Shown: positions 15,881 through 23,801, counted from the stretch's first letter. The stretch: DNA of 36,117 nucleotides from Bordetella parapertussis (GCA_945862265.1 CAMAXP010000004.1:1-36117); one strand, 5' to 3'. Numbers and translations: made by a program. The notes: a model not told the origin generated them from the sequence alone.

Positions 15881-16699
15881 ATGAGACTGACTGAAGCGCA
15901 AACCGCCGCCTATGAGCGGGACGGATTCCTGGTGTTTCCCGAGCTGGTGTCTGCGGCGGAGGTGGCGCTGCTGCGCCAGGAGGTGGAAAGGCTCATGCAT
16001 GTCGACGCCGAAGGCACGGTCAGGGAAGGCTCGACCGGCGCGCCGAAGTCGATGTTCCGCCTGCATGAAGACAACGGCGCGGGCGCTTCGCCTGCCTTCC
16101 GGGCCTTGTCGCGCACGCCGCGGGTGCTCGGCGTGGCGCAGCAGCTGCTGGGCAAGGACGACCTCTACCTGCACCACTCCAAGGTCAACGCCAAGGCGGC
16201 GATCGAGGGCTCGGTGTGGCCCTGGCACCAGGACTTCGGCGCCTGGCACCTCGACGGCATCCAGCGCCCGGACATGGCGACCACCATGGTGATGCTGGAC
16301 GACGCCACCGAGCTTTCAGGGTGCCTGTACCTGCTCCCCGGCAGCCACAAGTGGGGCCGCACCGACGCGTACCTGGATACCAGCACCGCCTACCGGCTGT
16401 GGTCGGTGACGCCGGAGGACATGAAGCGCCGCATGGCCGAGTCGCCCGCGCCGGTGGCGATCTCAGGCAAGGCCGGAACCTGTGCGATCTTCCACTGCAA
16501 CCTGATGCATTCGAGCGGCCACAACCTCTCGCACAATGACCGCTGGCAGGCCTACTTCTGCTTCAACACCTGCGCGAACCGGCCGCAGGACGTTCCGAAC
16601 CCGCGGCCCGACCATGTGCGCTCGACCAACTGGGCGCCCATGCAGCGGGTGGGCGATGCCGCCGTCCTCGAGGGGAATGTACCGGAACCAGTGCACTAA
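15881..16699 (+). CDS. PhyH-family Fe(II)/2-oxoglutarate-dependent dioxygenase
   Basis: The product has 272 residues with the phytanoyl-CoA dioxygenase fold marks: the N-terminal YERDGFLVFPELV, the iron ligands H116 and D118 in WPWHQDFGAWH, LLPGSHKWG at 151-159, and the distal H210 in CNLMHSSGHNLS. The WHxDFxxWH pattern resembles ectoine hydroxylase (EctD) and related enzymes acting on small polar substrates, but no ectoine genes are nearby. A good ribosome site GAGGAGGG lies about 10 bases before the ATG at 15881. It stands alone between divergent and convergent genes and is the second 2-oxoglutarate dioxygenase of the island, of a different subfamily from the one at 9030. Target unknown. 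Confidence 0.88.
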   Translation: MRLTEAQTAAYERDGFLVFPELVSAAEVALLRQEVERLMHVDAEGTVREGSTGAPKSMFRLHEDNGAGASPAFRALSRTPRVLGVAQQLLGKDDLYLHHSKVNAKAAIEGSVWPWHQDFGAWHLDGIQRPDMATTMVMLDDATELSGCLYLLPGSHKWGRTDAYLDTSTAYRLWSVTPEDMKRRMAESPAPVAISGKAGTCAIFHCNLMHSSGHNLSHNDRWQAYFCFNTCANRPQDVPNPRPDHVRSTNWAPMQRVGDAAVLEGNVPEPVH

Positions 16700-16708
16700 C
16701 TGCCCTGG

Positions 16709-16730
16709 AAGCCGCTCCCAGAGCGGACTT
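16709..16730 (+). terminator. Possible weak terminator after the PhyH-type gene
   Basis: CCGCTC-CCA-GAGCGG (16712-16726) forms a 6-bp stem with a 3-base loop. Allowing a bulged A it extends by AAG/CTT to nine pairs. It lies 10 bases after the stop, in the 61-base gap between convergent genes. There is no real T-run after it (ACTTTG), so efficiency is doubtful. Confidence 0.35.
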
Positions 16731-16755
16731 TGCGAACATAATTGACCGAAATTTC

Positions 16756-16770
16756 GCCGGCTACGCCGGC
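16756..16770 (-). terminator. Possible terminator at the end of the cupin-like gene
   Basis: GCCGGC-x3-GCCGGC (16756-16770) can form a 6-bp GC stem in the leftward transcript. It straddles the TAG stop at 16761 and is followed by GAAATTTC. The T-run is short. It faces the hairpin at 16709-16730 across the convergent junction, so the pair may act bidirectionally. Confidence 0.35.
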
Positions 16771-17270
16771 TGGCCGCGATACTCGTCGGCCACCTCCTGC
16801 GCGGTGTGCAGCGCGACCACCGTGCAGTCGCCCGGGCCGGGCGAGTTCGATTTGTGCCAGGCGGCCATCGGCACGAGGTGCCAGAGGTCCTCGAGGCTCG
16901 TGCCGCCCGGTTCTCCATAGCGGTCGATGCGCCAGCCCTGCGCGGTCTCGACATGGGTCTCCACCGGGCCGTCGAGCACGAACAGGTACTGGGTGCTGTT
17001 CGGGTGCCGCTCCACAGCCGTGTCGACGCCGGCGCGGCTGACCGCGACCCGCAGCGTGCCGATGCCCTCGATCGCCGGGGCGCCACAGGCGGCGGGATCG
17101 AGCGTGATGAACGTCGAGCGCAGGCCGGGCTCGCGCGCGAGCTTCGCGGCGGCTTCCGACTGCGCCGTCCGCAGGGCTGCCATTACCGCAGGCTGCAGCA
17201 CCCAGTCGTGCATCTGCCTGACAAACGGCAGGGCCTCGGGCGACAGGCTCGCGTTGGATGTCCCAGCCAT
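16761..17270 (-). CDS. Small protein with cupin-like features
   Basis: This 169-residue soluble protein has an N-terminal helical half (about 1-50). It is followed by a beta-rich half with R-H-P-N-S-T-Q-Y-L-F-V-L-D-G at about 91-104 and a later H-L-V-P at about 131, which resemble the two short cupin motifs with histidine ligands. No named subfamily was recognised, so the cupin assignment is by pattern only. The ATG at 17270 is 2 bases after the stop of the amidase, so they are cotranscribed and probably act together, for example on an amide or ester metabolite. Other small beta-barrel families cannot be excluded. Confidence 0.55.
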   Translation of the reverse strand: MAGTSNASLSPEALPFVRQMHDWVLQPAVMAALRTAQSEAAAKLAREPGLRSTFITLDPAACGAPAIEGIGTLRVAVSRAGVDTAVERHPNSTQYLFVLDGPVETHVETAQGWRIDRYGEPGGTSLEDLWHLVPMAAWHKSNSPGPGDCTVVALHTAQEVADEYRGQPA

Positions 17271-17272
17271 GG

Positions 17273-18700
17273 CTAGCTGGCGATGGCGGGGCGGATCTTC
17301 GCCACGCCGGTCACTTCCTCGAACGCGTGCGCGAGCTGCAGCACGCCGAAGTCGTCGCGGTACCGGCCGACGATCTGCAGGCCCACGGGCAGCGGCACCG
17401 CGTCATTGGTGAACCCGGCGGGGACCGAGATGGCCGGGTGGCTGGTGATGGTCACGTAGTAGCAGCTCTTCATCCAGTCGAGGTAATTGCCCATCTTCTT
17501 GCCGGCGATCTCGCGCGGGTAGTCGAGGTCCACCGGGTACGGCGGCAGCTGGTTTACCGGGCCGGCGAAGAACTCGTACTTCTCCATGAACGCACGCTGG
17601 CGCTGGAACAACTGCGTGCGCAGCGCGTCGGCACGGCCGTACTCCGCGCCGGTGACGGCGAGGCCCTGCTCGATGTTCCAGATCACCGTGTCCTTCAGCA
17701 GCTTGCGGTGGGTCTTGAGGAGCGGGGCGTACTTCATCGAAAACGACACCGCGCGGATGGTCTCGAACGCTTCCTTCGCGCCGCTGTAGTCCGGGCAGGC
17801 GTCTTCCACGATGCAGCCCAGCGACTCGAGCACCTTGCGTTGCGCGTCGATCACTTTCAGCACGCGCGGGTCCATGGGCAGGCCGTTGAAATCCCGGGTG
17901 AAGGCAACGCGCACTTTCTTGAACTTGCGGCCCAGGGGCTTCGCAAAGGTGCTCCCCGGCTCGCTGAGCGTGACCGGCGCGCGCGGGTCCTGGCCGGCCA
18001 TCGCGGCAAACAGGAACGCCGTGTCCTCCACCGACCTTGCCATCGGGCCGAGCGTGGATTGCGTATCCCAGGCGTTGGCGTTGGGGAAGCTCGCCACGCG
18101 CCCCGGCGTCGGGCGGAAGCCCACGATGTTGCAGTAGTTGCCGGGGTTCCTGAGGCTCGCCGCGAGGTCCGAGCCGTCGGCGAACGGCAGCATGCCGCAG
18201 GCCGCGGCAACCGCGCCGCCGCCGGAGGATCCGCCGCAGGTCTTGGTGAGGTCGTAGGGGTTCTTCGTCGCGCCGAACACCGCGTTGAAGGTCTGCGAAC
18301 CCGCACCGAACTCCGGCGTGTTGGTCTTGCCGAGCGTGATCGCGCCGGCGGCCGAAAGCCGCTCGACGAGGGCGCTGTTGGCCTCGGGGACGTTGTCCTT
18401 GTAGACCGGCGAGCCGAAGGTGGTGCGGATGCCCTTGGTGGACAGGAGGTCCTTGTAGGCGATCGGCAGGCCGGCGAGCGGCCCGAAGTCGGCCGCGGAC
18501 TTGGCCCGCGCAAGCTTCGCATCGAGCTTCTTCGCCTCCTTGAGCGCTGCCTCGGGCAGGAAGGTGACGATTGCGTTGACCTTCGGGTTGACCTTCTCGA
18601 TCTGCGCGATATGCGCCTTCATGACCTCCGTGGCGGAGACCTTTTTGGTGCGGATCAGGCGGGCGAGCTTCTTGGCGGACTGGAAAACGATGTCGTTCAT
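17273..18700 (-). CDS. Amidase-signature family hydrolase
   Basis: This amidase-signature enzyme is 475 residues from the ATG at 18700 (MNDIVF). A longer frame to 18754 would overlap the end of rng and is less likely. The Ser-cisSer-Lys triad is visible: K83 in IAYKD, S158 in CGGSSGGG, and nucleophile S182. The 75- and 24-residue spacings match those of fatty acid amide hydrolase (K142, S217, S241). The oxyanion-loop sequence is DLAAS instead of the usual DxGGS. The first residues are Lys-rich, as in GatA-like enzymes, but no GatB/GatC is present, so it is probably a catabolic or detoxifying amidase. It is 7 bases downstream of rng in the same direction and precedes the cupin-like gene. Confidence 0.88.
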   Translation of the reverse strand: MNDIVFQSAKKLARLIRTKKVSATEVMKAHIAQIEKVNPKVNAIVTFLPEAALKEAKKLDAKLARAKSAADFGPLAGLPIAYKDLLSTKGIRTTFGSPVYKDNVPEANSALVERLSAAGAITLGKTNTPEFGAGSQTFNAVFGATKNPYDLTKTCGGSSGGGAVAAACGMLPFADGSDLAASLRNPGNYCNIVGFRPTPGRVASFPNANAWDTQSTLGPMARSVEDTAFLFAAMAGQDPRAPVTLSEPGSTFAKPLGRKFKKVRVAFTRDFNGLPMDPRVLKVIDAQRKVLESLGCIVEDACPDYSGAKEAFETIRAVSFSMKYAPLLKTHRKLLKDTVIWNIEQGLAVTGAEYGRADALRTQLFQRQRAFMEKYEFFAGPVNQLPPYPVDLDYPREIAGKKMGNYLDWMKSCYYVTITSHPAISVPAGFTNDAVPLPVGLQIVGRYRDDFGVLQLAHAFEEVTGVAKIRPAIAS

Positions 18701-18707
18701 TGGATTC

Positions 18708-20168
18708 CTACATAAGGACGATGTCGAACTGCTCTTGGGTATAGCTGCTTTCAACCTGCATCGAGATCGGCTTGTCGATGAATTCGGAGAGCATCGCGAG
18801 CGACTGCGACTCCTCTTCCTCGAACAGGTCGATGACCGGCCGCCCGGCGAGGATGCGGAACTCGCGCGCCTTGAACGCGCGCGCTTCGCGCAGGATCTCG
18901 CGCAGGATTTCGTAGCAGACGGTGCGCGCCGTCTTGATCTCGCCGCGGCTGCCGCAGGTCGGGCAGGACTCGCACAGCACGTGGGCGAGCGACTCGCGGG
19001 TGCGCTTGCGGGTCATCTCGACCAGGCCGAGCTGGGTGAAGCCGTTCACGGTCATGCGCGTGCGGTCGCGCGACAGTGCCTTCTTCAGCTCCTCGAGCAC
19101 CGCGCGGCGGTGCTCCTCGCTCTCCATGTCGATGAAGTCGAGCACGATGATGCCGCCGAGGTTGCGCAGCCGCAGCTGGCGGGCGAGGGCCTGCGCCGCC
19201 TCGAGGTTGGTCTTGAAGATCGTGTCGTCGAAGCTGCGCGTGCCCACGAACCCGCCGGTGTTCACGTCGATCGTGGTCATCGCCTCGGTCTGGTCGATGA
19301 TCAGGTAGCCGCCGGATTTCAGGTCGACGCGCCGGGCGAGGGCCTTCTCGATCTCCTTCTCGACGCCGTAGACGTCGAAGAGGGGCCGCTCGCCGGTGTA
19401 ATGGTCGAGCTTGGGCCGCACCTGCGGCGTGTAGGTTTCGGCGAACGCGGTCAGCTTCTGGAAGTTCTCGCGCGAGTCGATCATCACGCGGTCCGTGTAG
19501 TCGAGCACCATGTCGCGCAGCACGCGCTGTGCGAGCGAGAGGTCCTCGTAGATCATCTCCGTGGGCCGGGCGGCGAGCGACTTCTCGAGCAGGTCGTCCC
19601 ACAGGTTGCGCAGGTAGCGGATGTCCGCCGCGAGTTCTTCCGCGGAGGCCGACTCGGCGATGGTGCGCACGATGAAGCCGCCCTTCTCGTCGGGCGGGAT
19701 GACCTTCATCAGGCGTTCCTTCAGCGCGGCGCGCTCGGCCTCGTCGCCGATGCGCTGCGAAATCCCGATGTGCCCGTCCTGCGGCAGGTAGACGAGCAGG
19801 CGCCCGGCGATCGAGACCTGGGTGGTCAGGCGCGCGCCCTTGGTGCCGATCGGGTCCTTCACCACCTGCACGATGATCGGCTGGCCCTCGGCGAGGATCT
19901 TCTCGATCGGTACGGCCGGAGTGCCGCCGTCCTTGGGCCGGTGATCCCAGATGTCGGCCACGTGCAGGAACGCGGCGCGCTCGAGGCCTATTTCCACGAA
20001 CGCCGACTGCATGCCCGGCAGCACGCGTGCGACGCGGCCCTTGTAGATGTTGCCCACGCGCCCGCGGCTGGCCGAGCGCTCGACGAGGAGCTCCTGCGCG
20101 ACGCCGTTCTGCATCACGGCCACGCGGGTCTCCTGCGGGGTGATGTTAATTAATATTTCTTCGTTCAT
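18708..20168 (-). CDS. rng: Ribonuclease G
   Basis: The product is a single-strand-specific endoribonuclease that matures the 5' end of 16S rRNA and degrades some mRNAs. Its 486 residues compare with 489 in E. coli. The S1 RNA-binding domain is at about 35-125. The catalytic magnesium ligands are D301 (TTIDVNTGG) and D344 (IVLDFIDM). The zinc-link cysteines are C402 and C405 (CPTCG). These sit exactly two positions before the RNase E numbering (303, 346, 404, 407). There is no long C-terminal scaffold, which separates it from RNase E. The first codons are AT-rich, which may open the translation start. It closes the leuS-to-rng housekeeping operon, 14 bases after maf, and is followed by the amidase. 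Confidence 0.97.
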   Translation of the reverse strand: MNEEILINITPQETRVAVMQNGVAQELLVERSASRGRVGNIYKGRVARVLPGMQSAFVEIGLERAAFLHVADIWDHRPKDGGTPAVPIEKILAEGQPIIVQVVKDPIGTKGARLTTQVSIAGRLLVYLPQDGHIGISQRIGDEAERAALKERLMKVIPPDEKGGFIVRTIAESASAEELAADIRYLRNLWDDLLEKSLAARPTEMIYEDLSLAQRVLRDMVLDYTDRVMIDSRENFQKLTAFAETYTPQVRPKLDHYTGERPLFDVYGVEKEIEKALARRVDLKSGGYLIIDQTEAMTTIDVNTGGFVGTRSFDDTIFKTNLEAAQALARQLRLRNLGGIIVLDFIDMESEEHRRAVLEELKKALSRDRTRMTVNGFTQLGLVEMTRKRTRESLAHVLCESCPTCGSRGEIKTARTVCYEILREILREARAFKAREFRILAGRPVIDLFEEEESQSLAMLSEFIDKPISMQVESSYTQEQFDIVLM

Positions 20169-20182
20169 AGGTACAGGTGGGG

Positions 20183-20830
20183 TTACACCCCCCCCGTGCC
20201 CCCCCGTCTATCGTGCATTGAACCAGTCTTCTCCAGGAGTTGCGCGGTCTCGTACAACGGCAGGCCCATGACGCCCGAATAGCTGCCGCGGATCTCGGCG
20301 ATGAACTGCCCGGCGCGGCCCTGGATGCCGTAGGCCCCGGCCTTGTCGTCCGATTCGCCGGTGGCCACGTACTGATGGATCTCCGCGGCGCTGAGCGCGC
20401 GGAATTCGACTTCGGTGCGCGACACGGCGAGCTCCACGCGATCGTCGTACTTCAGCGCCACCGCGGTGAGGACCTCGTGCCTGCGCCCCGAGAGCGAGCC
20501 GAGCATGTCGGCGGCCTCGCGCCGGTCGGCGGGCTTGGCGAGGACATGGCCGTCGAGCGCGACCGTGGTGTCGGCGGAGAGCACCGGGCTCCTCGGCAGG
20601 CTGCGCTGCTGCATGCGCTTCCAGCCCGCCTCGGCCTTGATGCGGCACACGCGCACCACGTAGTCGCGGGGCGTCTCGCCGGGGATCGTGTCCTCGTTCA
20701 CCTCAGGGTCGGCCTGCGGCAGGTCGCGGAACAGCAGCAGGTGGAATTTCACGCCGATCTGGGCGAGCAGTTCCCGACGCCGTGGGCTGCGCGATGCGAG
20801 ATAGATGCTGCGGTTCTGGGGGCTGATCAT
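20183..20830 (-). CDS. maf: Maf-family nucleoside triphosphate pyrophosphatase
   Basis: This house-cleaning pyrophosphatase removes dTTP/UTP or modified nucleotides. In its 215 residues, the N-terminal LASRSPRRRELL (11-22) holds the substrate-binding Ser and Arg residues. D87 is in LSADTTVAL, and TGESDDKAGAYGIQG is the typical C-terminal signature; the DDKAGAY form suggests the YhdE-like dTTP/UTP subgroup. The last ten residues are Gly-rich and encoded over two G-tracts, so this tail may be variable. The start codon follows a perfect hairpin and no clear ribosome site is visible. It lies 42 bases after rlmH and 14 before rng. Confidence 0.93.
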   Translation of the reverse strand: MISPQNRSIYLASRSPRRRELLAQIGVKFHLLLFRDLPQADPEVNEDTIPGETPRDYVVRVCRIKAEAGWKRMQQRSLPRSPVLSADTTVALDGHVLAKPADRREAADMLGSLSGRRHEVLTAVALKYDDRVELAVSRTEVEFRALSAAEIHQYVATGESDDKAGAYGIQGRAGQFIAEIRGSYSGVMGLPLYETAQLLEKTGSMHDRRGGTGGV

Positions 20831-20861
20831 GGCGGCACGGGGGTTGCCGCCGAGTGTAGCA
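20831..20861 (-). promoter_or_regulatory. Hairpin abutting the maf start codon and an extended -10 promoter candidate
   Basis: In the leftward direction, TGC-TACACT (20861-20853) has the form of an extended -10 promoter. It is followed by a perfect 7-bp stem GGCGGCA/TGCCGCC (20851-20845 with 20837-20831, 7-base loop) that ends directly at the maf ATG (20830-20828). The hairpin occupies the place where a ribosome site should be. It could limit translation or, with initiation close to the stem, give a very short leader. This is the largest gap inside the housekeeping operon, so local initiation is plausible. Confidence 0.35.
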
Positions 20862-20872
20862 GAGGGTCGGCG

Positions 20873-21346
20873 CTAGTCCCTGTGGTACGGATGCCCGGTC
20901 AGCAATGACGCGGCGCGATAGAGCTGTTCGGCAAAGACCGCGCGCGCGAGCGCGTGCGGCAGCGTGAAGCTCGAGAGCCTGACCAGCAGTTCGCATTCGC
21001 GCTTCAGGTCCGGGTCGAGCCCGTCGGGTCCGCCGACCAGGAAGGCGGTGGACACCCCGGAATCGAGCCAGTCGCGCACCTTGGCGGAGAACTGCGTCGT
21101 GGAGAGGTCCTTGCCGCGCTCGTCGAGCGCCACCATGCGCACGCCTTTGGGCAGCGCGGCCCGCAGGCGCTGCGCTTCGGCCGCCATCATCTGCGGGACG
21201 CTCTTGCCTGAAGTGCGCGGCTCGGCGCGCACTTCGAACAGCAGCGCTTCAAAGCCGCGCGGCAATCGCTTGAGGTATTCGTCGCAGGCCTCGTTGGCCC
21301 AGCCCGGCAGCTTGTCCCCGACGGCGACGACGTAGAGGCGGGGCAA
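20873..21346 (-). CDS. rlmH: 23S rRNA (pseudouridine1915-N3)-methyltransferase RlmH
   Basis: RlmH is a SPOUT-class methyltransferase that modifies helix 69 of 23S rRNA in the assembled 70S ribosome using S-adenosylmethionine. Its 157 residues compare with 155 in E. coli. The trefoil-knot SAM loop is GGPDGLD at 105-111. The C-terminal helix and tail LPHALARAVFAEQLYRA and GHPYHRD are nearly invariant in the family. The gene follows rsfS after 3 bases in the same operon; the rsfS-rlmH pairing is conserved across proteobacteria and both products act on the ribosome. Confidence 0.97.
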   Translation of the reverse strand: MPRLYVVAVGDKLPGWANEACDEYLKRLPRGFEALLFEVRAEPRTSGKSVPQMMAAEAQRLRAALPKGVRMVALDERGKDLSTTQFSAKVRDWLDSGVSTAFLVGGPDGLDPDLKRECELLVRLSSFTLPHALARAVFAEQLYRAASLLTGHPYHRD

Positions 21347-21349
21347 GGC

Positions 21350-21931
21350 TCAGGCGCGGCGCTTCGCCGCTTTCTTCTTCTTGGCGGGCGCCTTGCGGGC
21401 CTTGGCGGCGACCTTCTTCCTGGCCGGGGTCTTGGCCCCGGCTTTCACCTTGGCCTTGGGTGCGGGCTTGGTCTTGGCTTTGGTCTTGGTCTTGGCTTTG
21501 GTCTTGGTTGTGGTCTTGGCCTTCACCTTCACCTTCACCGTCACCTTCGCCTTGGACTTCGCCTTGGGCGCCACGCGCGCGGGGGGCTCGGGTTCGCGCT
21601 TGATCTTCACGTCCTTGCCGCCCCACAGCGCCTCGAGGTTGTACGTGAGCCGCGCCGAGGGGTGCATCACGTGGACCACGATGTCGCCGAGGTCCACCAG
21701 CACCCATTCGCTGCCGTCGCCTTCCATCCCGTGGATCCGTGCGCCCAGGCGCTTCAGCTTTTCCTGCACGTTGTCCGCCAGCGCCTTGACCTGGCGGGTC
21801 GAGTCGCCGGTGGCAAGGACCACCCGCTCGAAATAGGCCGACAGGCGCTCGGTGTTGAAGACCACGATGTCGCGGCCCTTGATGTCTTCGAGCGCCTCGA
21901 CCACTGCGCGTTGTTTTTTACGGATGTCCAT
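21350..21931 (-). CDS. rsfS: Ribosomal silencing factor RsfS with a long lysine-rich C-terminal tail
   Basis: RsfS binds ribosomal protein uL14 and blocks subunit joining in starvation. Residues 1-110 are the conserved domain (VVEALEDIKGRDIVVFNT, ATGDSTRQVKALAD, DGSEWVLVDLGDIVVHVM, LEALWGG). E. coli RsfS ends soon after this (105 residues), but here the frame continues to 193. The added 80 residues are almost only Lys, Ala, Thr, Val, Pro and Arg with repeated K-A-K-T and K-V-K units. Such a polycation is probably disordered and could bind rRNA or DNA. The reading frame is intact and the next gene starts 3 bases later, so this is not an assembly read-through. The ATG overlaps the nadD stop by one base (TAATG). 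Confidence 0.95.
   Translation of the reverse strand: MDIRKKQRAVVEALEDIKGRDIVVFNTERLSAYFERVVLATGDSTRQVKALADNVQEKLKRLGARIHGMEGDGSEWVLVDLGDIVVHVMHPSARLTYNLEALWGGKDVKIKREPEPPARVAPKAKSKAKVTVKVKVKAKTTTKTKAKTKTKAKTKPAPKAKVKAGAKTPARKKVAAKARKAPAKKKKAAKRRA
21375..21575 (-). repeat. Degenerate short-period repeats encoding the RsfS tail
   Basis: On the plus strand the stretch is built from imperfect 6-base units of the type CTTGGT/CTTTGG/CTTCAC, densest from 21465 to 21545. It includes two tandem copies of a 24-base block (about 21470-21517). The units keep the frame, so gain or loss changes the number of Lys-Ala/Lys-Thr/Lys-Val pairs in RsfS without breaking it. This points to growth by slippage. Confidence 0.7.
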
Positions 21932-22536
21932 TAAGGGGTTTTAGTCTCTGCAGAGGAGTAAAGGCGGTGGGATTGAATATAGTCGAGAACCGCTGCGGGC
22001 AGCAATGCGTGCGGCGCGTCGCCTGCTGCAATGCGCGAACGGATGGCGGTGGAGGCTATGTCCAGGGGCGCAAACGGCACGACCGTGACCCGCTCCGCGC
22101 CGGCGAGCGTGTCCCCGGGGCGCGCAAACACCGCAATTCGCGCAAGCGAGAACAATTCCTGCCAGCGGTGCCAGGTGCCGAGCCGGGCGTACTGGTCGGC
22201 GCCGATCAGCAACACCAGGTCGGCCGCCCTGCCGAGTTCGGCATGCAGGGCTTCGAGGGTCTCGACGGTATAGCCCGGCGCGGCCTTGCGGATCTCGCGC
22301 TCGTCGAGGACGAAGCGCGGCTCGCCCGCGATCGCCAGCCGCACCATGGCCGCGCGGTGTTCGGCAGGAGCGACGGGCGCCCCGCGGTGCGGGGGGGTGC
22401 CGCTCGGGATCCACAGGACCTTGGCGAGGGACAGGGTTTGCAGTGCGGCGCGCGCGACGGCGAGGTGCGCGTTGTGGACCGGGTCGAAGCTGCCGCCCAG
22501 GATGCCTATGCCCGCGCCGAAGGCGCCCTGGCTCAA
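21931..22536 (-). CDS. nadD: Nicotinate-nucleotide adenylyltransferase NadD (TTG start)
   Basis: NadD makes nicotinate adenine dinucleotide from nicotinate mononucleotide and ATP in NAD synthesis. The nucleotidyltransferase motif [12 protein letters not shown] is at about 14-25, [18 protein letters not shown] is in the middle, and the second ATP motif STAIRSRI lies near the C terminus. The frame is open far upstream, but that part overlaps proA and has no family similarity. No ATG or GTG fits between. The TTG at 22536-22534 overlaps the proA stop as TTGA and gives 201 residues, the usual length. The stop TAA shares its last base with the rsfS ATG. Family assignment is firm; the exact start is inferred. 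Confidence 0.92.
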   Translation of the reverse strand: MSQGAFGAGIGILGGSFDPVHNAHLAVARAALQTLSLAKVLWIPSGTPPHRGAPVAPAEHRAAMVRLAIAGEPRFVLDEREIRKAAPGYTVETLEALHAELGRAADLVLLIGADQYARLGTWHRWQELFSLARIAVFARPGDTLAGAERVTVVPFAPLDIASTAIRSRIAAGDAPHALLPAAVLDYIQSHRLYSSAETKTP

Positions 22537-23801
22537 GTGCGCACTTCGCCGTGGCCGAGGACGACGAACTTCTGCGAGGTCAGGCCTTCCAGCCCGACCG
22601 GCCCGCGCGCGTGCAGCTTGTCGGTCGAGATGCCGATCTCGGCGCCCAGGCCGAACTCGAACCCGTCGGCAAAGCGCGTCGAGGCGTTGACCATGACCGA
22701 GGCGGAGTCCACTTCGCGCAGGAACCGGTCGGCGCGCGCGCGATCCTCGGTGATGATCGCGTCGGTGTGCTGCGAGCCGTACTTGGCGATGTGGTCGAGC
22801 GCTTCGTCGAGGCCCTTCACCACGCGGATGGCCGCGATCGGCGCGAGGTACTCGGCATACCAGTCGTTTTCGGTGGCGACCTTCGCGTCCGGCACGAGCC
22901 GGCGCGTGGCGTCGTCGCCGCGCATCTCCACGCCCTTGGCGCGGTAGATGGAGGCAATCTCGGGCAGCACCCTGGCCGCGATGCCCTCGGCGACTAGCAG
23001 CGTCTCGAGCGTGTTGCAGGTGCCGTAGCGCTGGGTTTTCGCGTTGTCGGCGATGTTCACCGCCATCACCGTGTCGGCCTTGTCGTCGATGTAGACGTGG
23101 CACACGCCGTCGAGGTGCTTGATCATCGGGATCTTCGACTCGCGCATCAGGCGCGAGATCAGGTCCTTGCCGCCGCGCGGCACGATGATGTCGACGTATT
23201 CCGGCATGGTGATCAACTCGCCCACCGCGGCGCGGTCGGCGGTCGCCACGACCTGCACTGCGGTTTGGGGGAGCCCGGCGGCTTCGAGGCCCGTGCGGAT
23301 GCAGGCCGCGATGGCGCGGTTGGAATGGATCGCCTCCGACCCGCCGCGCAGGATGCACGCGTTGCCGGCCTTGAGGCACAGCGCCGCCGCGTCCACGGTC
23401 ACGTTGGGCCGGGATTCGTAGATGATGCCGATCACGCCGAGCGGCACGCGCATGCGGCCCACTTCGATGCCGGTGGGGCGCGTTTCGAGCGAAGTGATCT
23501 CGCCGACCGGATCGGGCAGCGCGGCCACCTGCTCGACGCCCGCGGCCATCTGCTCGACGCTCTTGGCGCTGAGCGTGAGCCGGTCGACGAAGGCGCCGTC
23601 GCGGCCTTCCGACTTGGCGCGCTCGACGTCGCGGCGGTTTTCGGCGATGAGTTCCGGCGCCTGCCTGCGGATCTCGGCGGCAATGGCCTGGAGGGCGCGG
23701 TTCTTCGCTGCCGTGTCGGCGCGCGCGACCAGGCGCGCCGCGGCCCGCGCCGCGCGCCCCAGCCCCTGCATGTACTCCTTCACGTCGAGATCAGCGCCCA
23801 T
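22533..23801 (-). CDS. proA: Gamma-glutamyl phosphate reductase ProA
   Basis: ProA reduces gamma-glutamyl phosphate to glutamate-5-semialdehyde with NADPH, the second step of proline synthesis. It has 422 residues (E. coli 417). The fold is that of aldehyde dehydrogenases: [31 protein letters not shown], and the catalytic cysteine in [10 protein letters not shown] are visible. ProB is not in the window. Its start overlaps the end of holA by 11 bases and its end overlaps nadD by 3. A proA between holA and nadD is the arrangement I associate with Burkholderiales. Confidence 0.97.
   Translation of the reverse strand: MGADLDVKEYMQGLGRAARAAARLVARADTAAKNRALQAIAAEIRRQAPELIAENRRDVERAKSEGRDGAFVDRLTLSAKSVEQMAAGVEQVAALPDPVGEITSLETRPTGIEVGRMRVPLGVIGIIYESRPNVTVDAAALCLKAGNACILRGGSEAIHSNRAIAACIRTGLEAAGLPQTAVQVVATADRAAVGELITMPEYVDIIVPRGGKDLISRLMRESKIPMIKHLDGVCHVYIDDKADTVMAVNIADNAKTQRYGTCNTLETLLVAEGIAARVLPEIASIYRAKGVEMRGDDATRRLVPDAKVATENDWYAEYLAPIAAIRVVKGLDEALDHIAKYGSQHTDAIITEDRARADRFLREVDSASVMVNASTRFADGFEFGLGAEIGISTDKLHARGPVGLEGLTSQKFVVLGHGEVRT

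Noticed and set aside
16712..16770. The two convergent hairpins as an attachment site or mobile-element end
   Set aside because: No flanking direct repeats, integrase or transposase genes were seen; weak bidirectional termination is the simpler reading.
22537..23379. Upstream extension of the nadD frame into proA
   Set aside because: It has low-complexity Arg/Gly composition over a well-supported proA, and the NadD motif begins right after the TTG at 22536.
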